Assembly (NCBI GenBank): GCA_022376465.1
Contig: JACDTU010000014.1
Coordinates: 930,001 to 994,000 of the forward strand
Length of the DNA: 64,000 bases
Source of the DNA: Cubamyces lactineus
Lineage: Eukaryota; Basidiomycota; Agaricomycetes; Polyporales; Polyporaceae
Direction of reading: 5' to 3'
Below the pieces are notes generated by a model. That model searched no databases, was not told where the DNA came from, and saw only the letters and a program-made list of their open reading frames with translations. Shown here in pieces: positions 12,601 to 24,194 of this stretch (position 1 is the stretch's first letter; each line of letters begins with the position of its first letter). A program made the position numbers and the translations under genes.

Positions 12601-13504
12601 GATCAGTTGCTCGTCGTTTGTGAGATAGAGAAAGAAGAAGCAAACATTGCTATTCCGCGGCTTCATAGCCGCTTTGCGCGTCATTTGCTGCTTACTGAGG
12701 TCGATTGTGGGCACGGGGTCAGGTCGTGGTGGTTTCGGTGGCGGCAGCGTCCTGTCCTTCTCGTATATGCGGATCTTATCCTGGACAGCGCCCTTGGGGA
12801 TGTCTTGTCGGCCATTTGGAGTGGCCACACTCCGTGGCTGCACAAGCTCCGGGTCGTCGAAACCAGACGCGGACTCAATATCGTCGCTGATCGCATCGAC
12901 GTCCACGATTTCGGGCTCGCTACTTCGCGCGATGCGGTCTCGCAGTCGAGTTGTGCTCAACCCGTCTCTCGGTAATCGCCTGCGCGAGTCGTCATCCGAA
13001 GGCGTCTCGAAGTCGTGAGTTGGAGTCCGTGTCCGTTTACGTGTCGATGTGGACGGCTCGTGATCTTGAGACTCGATGCAGTCAATCGGGTCAGGCGTAG
13101 ACTCCTTCTCTCGTCCCTTCCCAGCCTCGGCGTTGCGGGGGTAGTTTACGCCCATATCTTCGCTATCCGAAATGACCTCGACTACAGCCTGAGCGGCACT
13201 GTTGCGAGCATTGGCCGGAGCTTTCCCTTTGCCCTTGCTCGGACCAGCGTCTATGCGTGTCAGAACCACTGCCGCAACACACGAGACGGCTGGTATGGCA
13301 TGGGCACTCACCACCTTCCGGCCAATACTTCGATGCCTTCATGTCGTCTACCCTTTGGCGCTTGGTGGGCTGGTTGGCAGGCACACGGTAATCGGGGCGG
13401 CGAACGCCACGGCTGTCCCCCAGGACGGTCTTCGAAGACGTATTGTTCCCGGTGGTCGAAAGCTGGGCACCGGTCTTACGCTGAGTGGCCAAGGTGTCCG
13501 CCAT
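9638..13504 (-). CDS. Ulp2/SENP6-7-type SUMO protease (C48 cysteine peptidase)
   Basis: Fourteen exons from the ATG at 13504 (13504-13312, 13250-12646, 12580-12296, 12237-12138, 12078-11952, 11895-11668, 11607-11527, 11468-11355, 11300-11202, 11149-11060, 11004-10306, 10256-10112, 10057-9959, 9907-9638) give 1044 residues. The C-terminal Ulp domain contains LDNGQYLNDTLIEFGLK, VPINENFHWYLAII with catalytic His about 643, WIYTFDSLGG with Asp about 881, and PMQKNFCDCG with Gln 926 and nucleophile Cys 932, spaced six apart as in Ulp1. It should remove SUMO chains from nuclear proteins. His and Asp are separated by about 238 residues, of which about 220 are an acidic Ser/Glu-rich insertion; split catalytic domains are typical of Ulp2/SENP6-7 rather than Ulp1. 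The N-terminal 400 residues are disordered and carry a nuclear-localisation-like KRQR. An upstream exon 13869-13628 spliced to 13550 (acceptor CAAG) also keeps frame and would add 96 residues, so the true start is uncertain. Confidence 0.9.
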
Positions 13505-14473
13505 GCGGGCACTGCTGAAAGGGTTGCCTGCAGCGGAGTAACGGGAAGTACTTGCAGCCTTACCCGCGGCCGAGGCACACGCAGATGAATATTGCGGAGT
13601 AAGGATAGCTGCAGTGGCTTAGCGTACCTGTCTGGCGGGTGTTGCGATGGGTGTAGGCCGCTGCTTCCAGGGGCCAGAGCCATCCCTGTCATCGGAGTAT
13701 ATTGTAAGCCCTCAGGCAGATCGCATAGACTCGACGTGACGCACTTCTGCGAAACCATAGCTGAGGACGCGACCCTGCTCTTGTGTGTACCAATCCCCGC
13801 GCTCTTAGCGCTTAGGTTCGTGGTCGCGCCGCGATCTGAACTCGAAAGGAATTGGAGAGTGGTGTTCATAGATCACAGGCCAGAGGGTGTTAGACGGAGA
13901 TGCTAGGGCCACAGGACCGAAGCTAGGGGTATGGAGGGCCAGGCGGCGGAGAGGACGGCATGCAGGAGGAGGAGTACTCAGGCCAAGAAGTGTGCCTTGC
14001 CTTTCCGCACCGCGCACACCGCGAGCGCGCGCAAGATTCGCACGTGATCTTACCAAATCCGCTTATCGCTACTCGCCACACCCAGTTAGCCACAGCCCTA
14101 ACCGCCCCTTGCACGCTACCTAGGATGCGTAGAGTGAGAGGAATCTATTCAGCTCGACAAAGTAGAGTTCGTAACGCTAAGGCCTGGAAGGCCGGGTCGT
14201 CTACATCACGTCTCCAGAGATGTGCAAAGCAATTTGAACTAGCCGGAAAGGCGGGGTGCGTCCGTTCGCAGGAGAGATACTCCCCGAGCGCATGGAAAGA
14301 AGTACTATGGATGTAGTAGCGATGTGAAGCGGAATGATATACACTACATGGCGTCCGCTATACGTGTATACGTACATGAATGCATGAGAGATCGTGCACG
14401 GTCGTAAAGATGCGATAGATGTGACTGGAGACAGAAAGATATGCAAGAGTGGACGGAACGCGCAGGCGAGCCA
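13505..14473. other. upstream region of the SUMO protease; possible extra 5' exon
   Basis: Bases 13628-13869 on the minus strand hold an open frame from an ATG at 13869 that can be spliced (donor GTACGC, acceptor at 13551) in frame to the protease. Whether this is coding or 5' UTR cannot be decided. From 13870 to 14473 there is no coding signal; this separates the protease promoter from the 3' end of the next minus-strand gene. Confidence 0.4.
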
Positions 14474-16683
14474 TCAGCACCCGTCGTACTTCGAATTGCG
14501 CGGGAAGGTGTAGCCCGCTTGATCCCATGTCGTAAGATTGGGGTTCGTGTACGCGTTCAGGTGCCTGCAGATGCGCAGTTGAGAAACCGATCCTGAAGAC
14601 GATTCCACATAAGCCACGTACCTATTGATGTAGTCTGCAGTAGGGTGGTGTGACGGGTCGCACGTCGTTCCCTCGCTCACGTCATCACGCTGGTACACAC
14701 GGACGTAGTCGATATACATCTTCACTGGGAACGTGAGGTGCTTGAAGTCCTGCTTCTGGAATCCAGCTGTAGAGGAAACAGTCAACGGGCTGTATGCATA
14801 CGAACAACGCGTAGTACTCACGCGACATGCCCAAGTTCATGACAATGTACTACGGGGACTGTGAGCGGTTAAGTACTACCAGATGTATTTGTGAATGCTT
14901 ACCATAGGCTCCTCCGGGACCAGCCGCTGACTGATTTCCGTTGTCGCGTCAGGACCGATAGTTGCTGCAGTCATTTTCCATGACGGTTGTCCGTCAGCGA
15001 ACCAGGTAATGTAACCATCCTGCCTGTTGTTTGGATCCGACCACCACTCGAAGCCCTGTGTCGAGTATCCCTGGTCGTTGTAGTTCGAGTTGTCGATGTC
15101 CGTGACAGCAGAGACGGCTTGCTGGAACTGAGCGCCCTTGTACGAGTTGAACTTCGTAATCGAGCTGTCGTAGATCGGCGTCACGTCCGACGTGTTCACA
15201 AACTCGTACTGGTAGTTGTAGGGAGCGGTCTGGTACGACTGCGACACCTGGGCCTGGAAGCGGCTGACGTCGATCTGTGTCTCGAAGATGTCGATTTCGG
15301 GAACGCCGCGACCGACATCTGTCGAGGGGCCAGGGTGGTCCGAGTCTGGACAGGTGCACGCGGAGAGCCTCTGTCCGGGCAGGAAGCTGAGCGGAGAGCC
15401 ACCGTCGCCGCCTGTCGCAGCAGCCGCGGGGTTCCCGTTCTTATCCGTCTGGTTCGGGAATGTGCCAACATCGCAGGAGTCATAGCTGTATGGCCACATC
15501 CCCTCGGTCGTAGCGCCATAACCTTGGCGGCCCTGATAGCGGAAGTGAGACACACGCGCGACTAGTTCCACCGAAATTACTTACCAGGTTACCCATCGTC
15601 CACGCGGCGGGCCACAAACCAGGCGCCTCAGGACTGCCAGGCATACTGACACGGACTTCGATATACCCGGTCGTGAAGCAGAACTTGTTCCAGGTCGCAA
15701 TCATCCCACTCCGGAAGTTCAGGTCATGGTTCTCCACCTCGTCCATTGTGATCACCAGCTTCCCGTTCTCCGTCGTAATAGCTCGTGGATCGTACCACTC
15801 CAGGTCGCCAGTAGGCCAGTAGTGGAGGTCAACGGCTTCCCAGAATGGATCATCGCCAGGCCAGAACGTCCGACCGTCCGTTTCGAATTCGTCGCTGAAG
15901 ACGAGGTTGTATGTCTTTCCGTCTGTGCCTGTACGCGTATACACAGACCGGTCTGTCGCGGGGTCGATAACATACGGGAAGTTCGTGAGCTTCGGGACTT
16001 GGCCAGAAGCGTTGACACCGCCTAGATTGAAGCCTGGCGTTGATGGAGGCTCGTGGATGTAATGGTCGATGATAGGATAACCGGCGAAGAGGACAATGAT
16101 GCCCGCGACGATAATGACAAGCGCGGAGACGTTCATCCACCCTCTCGAGGAGAAAGGCGTACAGCTCCGGTCTAGCGCCGCATCTCGTACGGGGTCAGGA
16201 TTGTGGAGCGCGTCGTCTAGGTCAGGGTCCTTGGTATCCCACAAATACGGGTATTGTTGCACAGTCGTCGTCGTCGCGAGAGGTGCGCCGGAGTGTGTCG
16301 TCTTTTCATTGGTAGTGCCTATCGAGGCTTCGGAAGGAGCGTTGCTGAACCTCGAGGACGTATAGCGCCCACTGGCCATTGTGGGGTTGTACTGCACAAA
16401 GTCAGCCCTTGCCCTGTCCTTCGCAAAGAAGCGCGATGCTCACCGAGTACGGTCCATAGCCTCCGCCAATCTGCCCAGTCGCTACGCCCTGCGTGGTATC
16501 GTTACGATTGCTCAGGTGGCTGCTAGACGCTTGTGGTTGGCCAAACACGGGCGGTTGAGGTTGGGGCTGGGCATAAACTGGCTGCTGCGGTTGAGGCTGG
16601 TATCGTCGGCTGCCAGGAGGGCTCTGAGGAACGGCGTAGTAGTGGTCGCTCGGGGGCGGTACCCTACGAGGTGGGATGGCCAT
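14474..16683 (-). CDS. KRE6/SKN1-family beta-glucan synthesis protein (GH16)
   Basis: Six exons (16683-16444, 16391-15585, 15532-14903, 14849-14822, 14766-14622, 14564-14474) give 646 residues. It is a type II membrane protein: a Pro/Gln-rich cytosolic tail of about 165 residues, one membrane anchor near 166-188 (VSALVIIVAGIIVLFAGY), then a luminal GH16-like domain. That domain carries YNLVFSDEFETDGRTFWPG, the EIDIFE motif at 428-433 that matches the GH16 ExDxxE active site, and FPVKMYIDYVRVYQR near the end, all hallmarks of the SKN1/KRE6 family. In yeast these proteins act in the ER/Golgi or cell surface and are needed for beta-1,6-glucan; whether they hydrolyse or transfer glucan is debated. 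Exon 4 is only 28 bases. A second possible start, MASGRY in exon 2, would remove the Pro/Gln-rich tail. Confidence 0.93.
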
Positions 16684-17603
16684 GGATGGCGGTTTGGAGG
16701 AAAGAAGAAAAGCAAGCGGGTCTTAGGGTGTTACGGGAGGATGGGAACAAGATGTCAGCAACGGAGACTCGGAGAGCGAGCGCCACTCGGAGTCTTAGGG
16801 ATTGCGCAGCGCAAAGTTCGCAGCCCTAGAATATACGGGTACTTGTATGGGGCCTCTGACGTCGATGCGATGCAGATATAGACAGACGGACAGGCGGCAG
16901 CAGTTGGCTGTATTTGATGAGATATTCTGAGTCGTGGCGGTCGTGAAGCGGGAGGCGGATGAAGATAGAGAGAAAGGGTGAGAGAGGGAAGGAGGAGAGA
17001 GAGGCTCAAATTGGGCGACGAGGAGCAGCTCTCTCGAATCCACACGCGACTTGAACCACGCGGCCGGGGTCGCCGCCGCGGGTTTGCAGCGCCACCGGTC
17101 CTTGCGCGCCTCCGTCCAGATCTCTTTGTCTTCTCCTTCCCAGCCGCAGATCGCACACACCCCCAAGGATCCACTCAGCCTTCAGTGTATGATATACGGC
17201 TTTCAGACTGGAAGCTGGAGCAATGGATAGTTGCTCGTGATGTCTAGACAGGATTGTTTCCTAGCCGGCGCTTCCCGTCTCACAGTAGCTTGAATGGAAG
17301 CCCCCTGCCGGCTGGATGAGGTGAGGCTACACCTCCACCACGAGTGAACGATATCCCATATATACCCTTCAAGGCAAGCATTTGCTCTCATGAAATCGCA
17401 CATGAAAGCCAAAAGTTCAAGTGCACTGGGGCATGGGACCGATGCGATGCTCGGGCTCTGATACCGAGTTTTCAGCCCGCCGAGCGGAGCGGCGGATGGC
17501 TGTCGACTTCGCAGACTGCGATCTGATAAGTAGTACAATATCTACTGCTACCACCTTCTATTAGCTGGAATCGTGACTCCAGTGTGTCAAAGCAAGTAGT
17601 ACT
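16684..17603. promoter_or_regulatory. pyrimidine-rich promoter/leader of the KRE6/SKN1 gene
   Basis: On the minus strand, about 17014-16951 is an almost pure pyrimidine tract (purine-rich on the + strand: gagagaaagggtgagagagggaagg). CT-rich tracts just upstream of transcription starts are common in fungal housekeeping promoters. From about 17200 to 17603 nothing coding is seen; it is the 3' flank of the zinc transporter. Confidence 0.4.
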
Positions 17604-18829
17604 TCAGTGGCCATGATCGCTGCCTAATAACGCTGCAACGCAGTATGGTGCGAACATGCCCCCGACGGTGAGCAACAGCCGTCCTCTGGTACCACTGTCT
17701 TCGGTCGGCTGCGGTTGAGAATGCGTGAGAGACGGTTGTAGTACCGTCGCGACGTAGAGGAACGATCCTCCCTACTAGGTCGTCAAGCCAAGCAATTCAC
17801 ATACAGAGACCTAAGGCGGACGCACTGAGAAGAGCAAGGCGATCCCAGGCCAGTGGCTGTGGCTATCCGCGCCGAAGTAGGATAGTACCATATATGAGAG
17901 CAACGTGCCGATGGGTGTCGCCGCGCTGAATATCGCTAGATGCCTCTTGCATTGTGCATGCGGAAATGACGTTGAAAGGAGGGACGTGGTAAGTGCAAGG
18001 GCAGTAGGTGCTGTTCGTACGACATTGTCAGTGTAGCTCACAGATAGAATAGAAAATGATGGACCTTTGTGCACAGCGAGCGCCAGAAAGACGACAACGG
18101 ACAGTCCCGTTGGGGCGATGGTGTCCACAGACGTGCGATCTAGACCAGATTCTGAGAGCGCCGCTGAGCCTAGTGCCAGCCCGTCTGCGAGCGCGTGCAC
18201 GACCAAGCCCAGAGTAAGAGGATATGCTCTTTGGCGAGTTTCCGAGACATTAGGTGCGCTGCGCGGGAGGCTCGGAGGCGGATGCGGCGGTCGCTCCGAC
18301 TCGATTCCCTCGGTACGCTCGAGGTCCCCGAGCTCTACATCAAATTCGACTGTGGAGTCTTCATCCGGTTTGGGTTGTTGGTAACTTGATGGATCGTGCG
18401 ACTCCTCGTATGAATGCGAATGGTGGGTGACTTGGCGCTCGACGATGAGCATGAAAGTGAAGCCCGCGATGAGAGACAACGCGATAGTTGACGTCGGAAA
18501 GATACCCGATGTTTGGGAAGATACGATCGTTTCGATGCCTCTTTGGCCAACACGGACATCAGCAATTTGGAAATGCGTGCGAGGTCGATTGTGGCTCACT
18601 CTGGTATTACTACTCCCAAAGCCGCGCCGAGTAGCAAACCTGTGCCCAGAGAGGTTAGAGAGGCCAATGAGGACTCTACCGTACCGTACCATTGTTAGCA
18701 ACTCAACAACCGTGAACATGTACAAGACCACGTACTTGAGAACGCGATTGAGAGCGGCAACATGCCAGTCCCGAAAGACGCTGCGCCGAGTAAAACAGCC
18801 ATTATGAACACGGGAATAAAACCTGGCAT
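17604..18829 (-). CDS. ZIP family zinc transporter (ZIP9/SLC39A9-like)
   Basis: Five exons (18829-18736, 18639-18600, 18540-18065, 18010-17826, 17771-17604) give 320 residues. The protein starts with a membrane helix ending in SFGTGMLPLSIAFS, followed by LLGAALGVVIPEGIETIVSS in the second helix. A His- and acid-rich cytosolic loop (about residues 75-140) separates the two halves. The fourth helix has VHALADGLALGSA, whose His and Asp form the metal site, and the fifth has FLALAVHKAPTALAL. The final exon ends GGSFLYVATVLQ...GGMFAPYCVAALLG, so the eighth helix is intact. ZIP9-type proteins move Zn2+ into the cytosol, usually at the Golgi or secretory pathway. The last exon is short and lies beyond an in-frame stop, so a simple ORF search would truncate this gene. 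Confidence 0.9.
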
Positions 18830-20134
18830 GGCTCTGCAACGTCACGATTTCGTTCTCACTGGTGTCGCTGGTGGTGGTTACAATAGTGCATATACAAGGA
18901 GAACGCAGCAGTGTAGTGGCAAATGCTGCGCAAGCGTTGCGAGCTGCGTGTTCCTACAGCCACCATGCATAACGAGTCTCGATCGCGCGACGCGCGGTGG
19001 CTGAACGGCGCTTAGTGACAACTGACGCTCATGGAGCACGTGATCAACGCGACGCGATTCACAATGGGCGCCTATTAAGTGCGCACTGCGTTGAAGTATA
19101 GCTTGACCTCCTCCATCATCACCTTGCTAGCTTGGAGGCCTGTATCAAGTATTGCTCAAGGAATATGTCTACGTCTACGGCAAAGACATGACTGTATTAT
19201 AATAGTGCCTGATGCCACCCCCAGCAAGTTCACATCAACCCACAGGCTAGAACGCCGATCTTCGCAAGGTCCGAGACTCCGAGCGAGCCTCGACACCCTA
19301 CCATCGGCCCTCAAATTAAAAAGCGTGGAGGAAGAGAATCTCATGGGTGCTCTAAGTTGTATATCCCTTTCAAATGGCTATAACCTCACCCCCGGGACCC
19401 CATCTCTCTTGAACGAGGCTTGGTACAAATCCCATCTCACCACCAGCTTTAACATGCATCATAGTGTGGCGGCGAGCTGATGGATGACACCGGCTGACCT
19501 CACACATCGATGCAACTTGCACAGATTTCTGGGAGCGAAAAGGCTAATTCGTGTTACGATCGAGCCTCGCAGTCCTCACATGTCTCGTCCAGCTCCACCT
19601 CCATCGAGCCCATCGCGCGTTCCCACACATCGGTCTAGAGTCAAGTATTCGTGCTCTCAATACTGTACTTCCACTCTTTCGTATACGTCTCTCCGCGTGC
19701 GGCGGACGAGACGTGGGCTCATCGCCGACAAGGTCCGACATGCGCGGTGAATGGAATTGGCGGAAGGAGGCCCCGGCCATACAAAACTTCGGCACGTTTG
19801 GCGCGTTGACACACGTTGTATAGACATGATGACCGCATCCTCGTGCCCGGCGAATAGTACGCTCATCTCATGAGCGGAGCAGCCTGCCGCAGTCGGCCGC
19901 GCTTTGGCCAATGATTGTTCGAATATAGGTGCGCACAGCCTTCCCGAACGCTCGAGTCCCTCTCTGCGTATTCACTTCGTGGACATATAAAAGGCTCACA
20001 GTTTTGCCCATCTAGAGCTACTCCATCGACCGTCTGTCCCGCAGACTCGAGCGCACTACCTCTCCTACGCCACAAAACATCTACCGCCATCTACCACAAA
20101 GTATCCAACCTTCGTAACGACTTCCCTATACGCT
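18830..20134. other. divergent intergenic region between the zinc transporter and the NIS1-like gene 1
   Basis: Contains both promoters. Only short, unspliceable open frames are present. Bases 19020-19100 are low in GC. The last 150 bases hold the TATA box of the downstream secreted-protein gene. Confidence 0.45.
19985..19991 (+). promoter_or_regulatory. TATA box of NIS1-like gene 1
   Basis: TATAAAA lies 150 bases before the ATG at 20135, and the sequence between them looks like an untranslated leader. The two paralogs at 24.7 and 27.1 kb have TATA boxes as well. Confidence 0.6.
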
Positions 20135-20748
20135 ATGAACGCCCTACTCTTCCTATTCACCTTCGCCTACCTCACCCTCGCTGCGCTTGGCCAGCGTATA
20201 GCTATCGGCGCTCCTGCCGAATGGTCCACCGTGAAGCCAGGCAGCAATATCACCGTCGAGGTTGACAGGCCCGTACGTACCTCCTCGTGCTGTTGTTCTA
20301 CCTCGCTGCTCACAGAAGCCTCGTAGATGACCCTCACTGGCTCGCAAGAGGTCTCCATCGCGATCGGCCTCTGGCCCTGTGCCGGCTACGGCGACGCTGC
20401 GAACCGTACTTGCGCCGAGATCGACGTGACCCAGGTGCTGGGCAACGTCGTCTACGCAGGGCCGTACAACCCCCAGCTCGTCGAGGGCCAGGAGGCGTGG
20501 AAGCCCCCGTACCAGAACTTCACCGTCACCGTGCCGTCGACGTTCGAGAATGGTCAAGTCAGCCTCGGGGTCGCCCACTTCTCGCTCATAGGGGTGAGTA
20601 CTGTTGTGCATCTCCGCCCTTCGTGACCGAAGGAAGGTGGGCTAATGTGGTTCTGTTCGCGTAGGCCGGTGCTATGCCGTTCATGGAGGTCGCGAACATC
20701 ACGCTGATCGTCCAGCAGAACGTCAAGCGCAGCGAGATACGCACATAG
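20135..20748 (+). CDS. small secreted NIS1-like protein, copy 1
   Basis: Three exons (20135-20272, 20327-20593, 20665-20748) give 162 residues. A clear signal peptide (about residues 1-18, LLFLFTFAYLTLAALG) precedes a mature domain of about 140 residues. Visible conserved parts are the segment PGSNITVEVDRP, MTLTGSQEVSVAIGL with S/I changes, YAGPYNPQ, YQNFTVTVP and LGVAHFSLIGAGAMPF, a likely beta-sandwich with two or three Cys. The pattern resembles the fungal NIS1 family, whose Colletotrichum founder is a secreted protein that provokes plant cell death; distant resemblance to Kre9/Knh1 is the alternative. Function here is unknown. Two paralogs with the same intron positions and phases lie at 24.2 and 26.5 kb. 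This copy has the longest, basic C-terminal tail (VKRSEIRT). Confidence 0.8.
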
Positions 20749-22100
20749 AATTATCAAGAGAACGATAGCTCGCTTATCCCGCGCAGAGAAAGGCCGGCCT
20801 AAGAGCTGCGAGTACGGCACGCATACGCGGACATGAAGGACGCTGCATCGTAATGGCCTTGCATTGAACTCAACTCTGTCTTCGGACTTTTCTGGACTTA
20901 CGAACTTCTCGGACTCACGCATCGCCGGCTTGGACCTTGTAACATACATCTGTGTTGGACTGTCGATAGCCTACTCACCTCCTTACATATCTACATCTCA
21001 TTCATGTACATATTACACCGACATTAGTACAGTATTTGAGCGCCAGGTGGAAAATGACCCCCAGGTGGAAAATCACCAGCGCTGTCCTCCCTCATGTAAC
21101 GCGCCACTCGCGCACCCCGTGCAATGAAGCAATCGTATTAACATCGTGATACTTGCTTGTGTTCCGATTCCCTCCTGCACATTGCAGTCTCGCCAACGAA
21201 CAATATGTATACTCTCCAATTGAAATCAGTGAATATAATTTGTTGGTTCTTAACAGCGCACTGCGGGAATCCCTCAATATATCCTATATGGCGCAACACA
21301 CACACCTGCACACTCAGAATGAACATGCGGGGAGAGCTGTACTTCGCGCTGCATGTAATATGAGTATCGCATGTAGGGCGACGTCACGTGATTGCTTCGG
21401 ACGTTGCGCGAACATCAGATGACAACGTTAAGCTGCCCAAAAAAGGCTCTTTGGTGGGCCAATGATGTGGTGAGGCCTTCTGCTCCCTGACTCAGTACAT
21501 TCAGCGGAATGCAACATGAATGGCCGAAGGTATGAACGGGGATATGTGACATCATCGTGACCTATGTGACCGCCTGCTTTACGCACAGTGTGCCCTTGGG
21601 AGGACACTAGGTCTTTGAACCATCGCAAGGAGGGCTTGGGCCCATATAATTCTGAGCACCCCTACTGAAATTCTATGGACATCAACGTTTTAGAAATGGA
21701 AATTACATTCAACTATCCCTCTGTGACATCACGGCGCTTCGGGTTTTCCACCTGGCGGTCATCCCGACAAATTGGGTGCCGCCAAGTTGTCCCCCTTCTT
21801 CCGTGCCCCGCCCAGCTATCTCCCTCGCCATATCAAAACTATACAACATTGAAGGTATATCACCGAAGCGCGACATAACAGGAAGACTACGCCGGGTCTT
21901 GCGTTTGCAGCGGATCGCGCGAAAACCGCATTCCGTCTGACGGTCAAATACTGTAGTCTTCTGGACACCACGCCGCAACAGCCTGACGGTAGCGCTCGCT
22001 CGCGTACTGCTAGCACTCGCAACATAGGGTATCATTGCACCGGACGTACGACAACACTGATATATCGTTAACAATCCTAGTCAGAGCTCGAACGCCGAGT
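20749..22100. other. intergenic region without recognised gene
   Basis: About 1.35 kb between the 3' ends of the NIS1-like gene (+) and the C2 protein gene (-). Short ORFs on both strands lack splice partners. A near-perfect direct repeat of about 17 bases (ccaggtggaaaatgacc / ccaggtggaaaatcacc) sits at 21041-21076. Confidence 0.45.
21041..21076. repeat. short tandem direct repeat
   Basis: Two adjacent copies of ccaggtggaaaat-acc differ by one base. The unit is too short to imply a mobile element. Confidence 0.55.
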
Positions 22101-23912
22101 TTAGCCCTGGTCCTTCGCCAAGACCTGCTCCTCGCCCTGCGCAGCTTGGTCGTGATCATCGTTATCCCTTGCTCGCTGTCCGTCGTCCGTCAGCGCCTCT
22201 CGTTCGTATTGCTCCTCCAATTTCTGTCGCTCCACCTCGGCATCCTGCTGCGCACCCTCCGCAGCCTCCCGCTCCTCTACATCGTATACCGAGCTGCTCG
22301 ACCCGCTCGAGCTTGACGAGCTGATGCTCGCCTGGCGCACAGCGCCCTTGACCTTGTCTCCGCCCCTCGCACGCTTCTTGATCTCTTGTCGGTGCTCTTT
22401 CCAGCGTTTCAGGCGCTCGTCGAACCCGTCCATCGCGCGCATGCGACCGAGTGCGCCTAGGTTCTCCGGGCGCGAGAGGTATACAGTGAGGGTGGGGAGC
22501 AAGTCCTTGTGCGGACGGTACGTTCCTGAATCGTTGTCGATCACGAGCTCGTATGCAGAGGGAGGCAAACTGCTCGGATCGGGATTGTCGGCCTCGCCTT
22601 CCGTTTCGTCGACGCGCTCGCCCCCATCTGGCTCGTCCTGTGCGCCAGAGCCTTCACCATCTGCTTGTCGTGAGCTCGAAGCGCCTTTCGACGAATGTAT
22701 GCGGCGCACGAAGAATTCACCGCTGTACGCGATCTCGACAGCGACGTCCGCGTGCATCGTGTGTTTGCTTAGCAGCTGAATAGCGAATTCCTCTCCCGTT
22801 TCCTGTATGTCTCGTTAGGTACAGTCTTGATTCACTCTGCAGCCAAGAAACGTACGGTGAACCGCCATTCGCCGTCAAGCATAATGACATAGGTGAATAT
22901 TCGCCCTTCGGTGCCATACGCAGTCATCTCGAGGAACTTCCTTGCGAATGCCTCATCTGGCTGCTCGCGCTGAGCTGAACCATCTCCAAGTCGATGTTGG
23001 GCCTCCTTTTCAGCCCGGTCTTCTGATTGTTCTTCCCCAACGATCCCCCAGATAGTGTTTCCGTCCCACTTGTAAATGGCTCGGTGCTGCTTATGCAGCG
23101 CGCGGTTGAGCAGAATGCCTTCGATGCCTCGCGCGCGGAACATGGCCTTCACGAAGGGTGCGAAGCCGACGTAGCGATGGCGCAGTGCGGCTGGAACGGG
23201 CCCGGCGAGTTGGAGACGGTTTACGATGAACGACTTTACAGAGGTTAAATGAGTCGCCAACGGCGAGAAATGTCGAACGAAGACATCTACAAGACGATGG
23301 TTCAGACAGGACTTGTAGCGACTTTGCGATGCACTTACGTGGTCCAAGGGTATAAACGCGTCCCGCGTCCTCTCCCTCTACGTGCGGCGCCGGACCCAAC
23401 ACGCGAACGCTGACGAAAACCCGTACACGATGTCCGACGCCTCCCCGTGTGACGACCTTCGCGACATACGTGCCCAGCCTCGTCCTCAAGCTCCCATGAC
23501 GCTTGTGCACCTTATATTCGCGTTCACCAGAGTCCCAGCCTTTCTTGAGCTCCCGCGCCCCATCTCCTGTGTCTCTGTGTGGATCCGGGAAGCGGATGAC
23601 AGCCTTGCCCAGCGTGTCGTCGCGATCGCCTGGGTCTTCGTCACGCAAAGAGAGGGAGAGGGCGAAGCCTGAAGAAGGAATGCCTGCGACTATCCAGCGT
23701 GCATTGAAGGTCGGGTTGAGAGAGCGGCGCGCTGTGGGCGTACGGTACGAGATGGACTGCGGGGTTTTCGAATTCGGACCGGATGTGCCGGGTATGAGGG
23801 TGGCGATAATGTATGGGTCAGAGGAGAGGTCGTTGAGGTCCGCGAGTGGAACGTTGGCAGCGCTGTGGAAGACGATCTCGCAGGTGTAGCGCGCGACGTT
23901 AGAGACAGCCAT
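22101..23912 (-). CDS. C2-domain protein, probable lipid/membrane-binding
   Basis: Three exons (23912-23339, 23286-22856, 22802-22101) give 568 residues. The N-terminal 130 residues look like a C2 domain: CEIVFHSAANVPLADLNDLSSDPYIIATL resembles the first strands and calcium loop, SYRTPTARRSLNPTFNARW the middle, and LRDEDPGDRDDTLGKAVI the second Asp-rich loop. A central segment (GRVYTLGPHVFVRHFSPL through WDGNTIWGIVG) is predicted folded but unrecognised, and the C-terminal 150 residues are charged, Glu/Gln-rich and Ser-rich with likely coiled coil. No signal peptide. It probably binds phospholipid, perhaps with calcium since the loops keep several Asp residues. The ORF reaching 23347 reads through an intron; splicing at CTTGTAG restores frame. 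Confidence 0.82.
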
Positions 23913-24194
23913 CTGCGTGCTCCAATAGCTGACAAGCAGGTGTTGCCACGAGATGGTACTTAAGGTCGAAGTGCTTCACTCACAAGCGCGAGCCATGACG
24001 TCATGGTCCTCAAGTTACCACAGATTGATGGGCCAGCGTAAAGTTGGCATGCATGAGCGTGTTTGCATGGAGTCGTGATTACTATACAGCATTATATCTA
24101 GAGAGATGTCCGCATGTCCGTGGCATTAGGGTATCACCGAGGGTATGTGTACTCGATCGTAGTCCGAGTCCGGCGTCCGACAGGCTACAACGGC

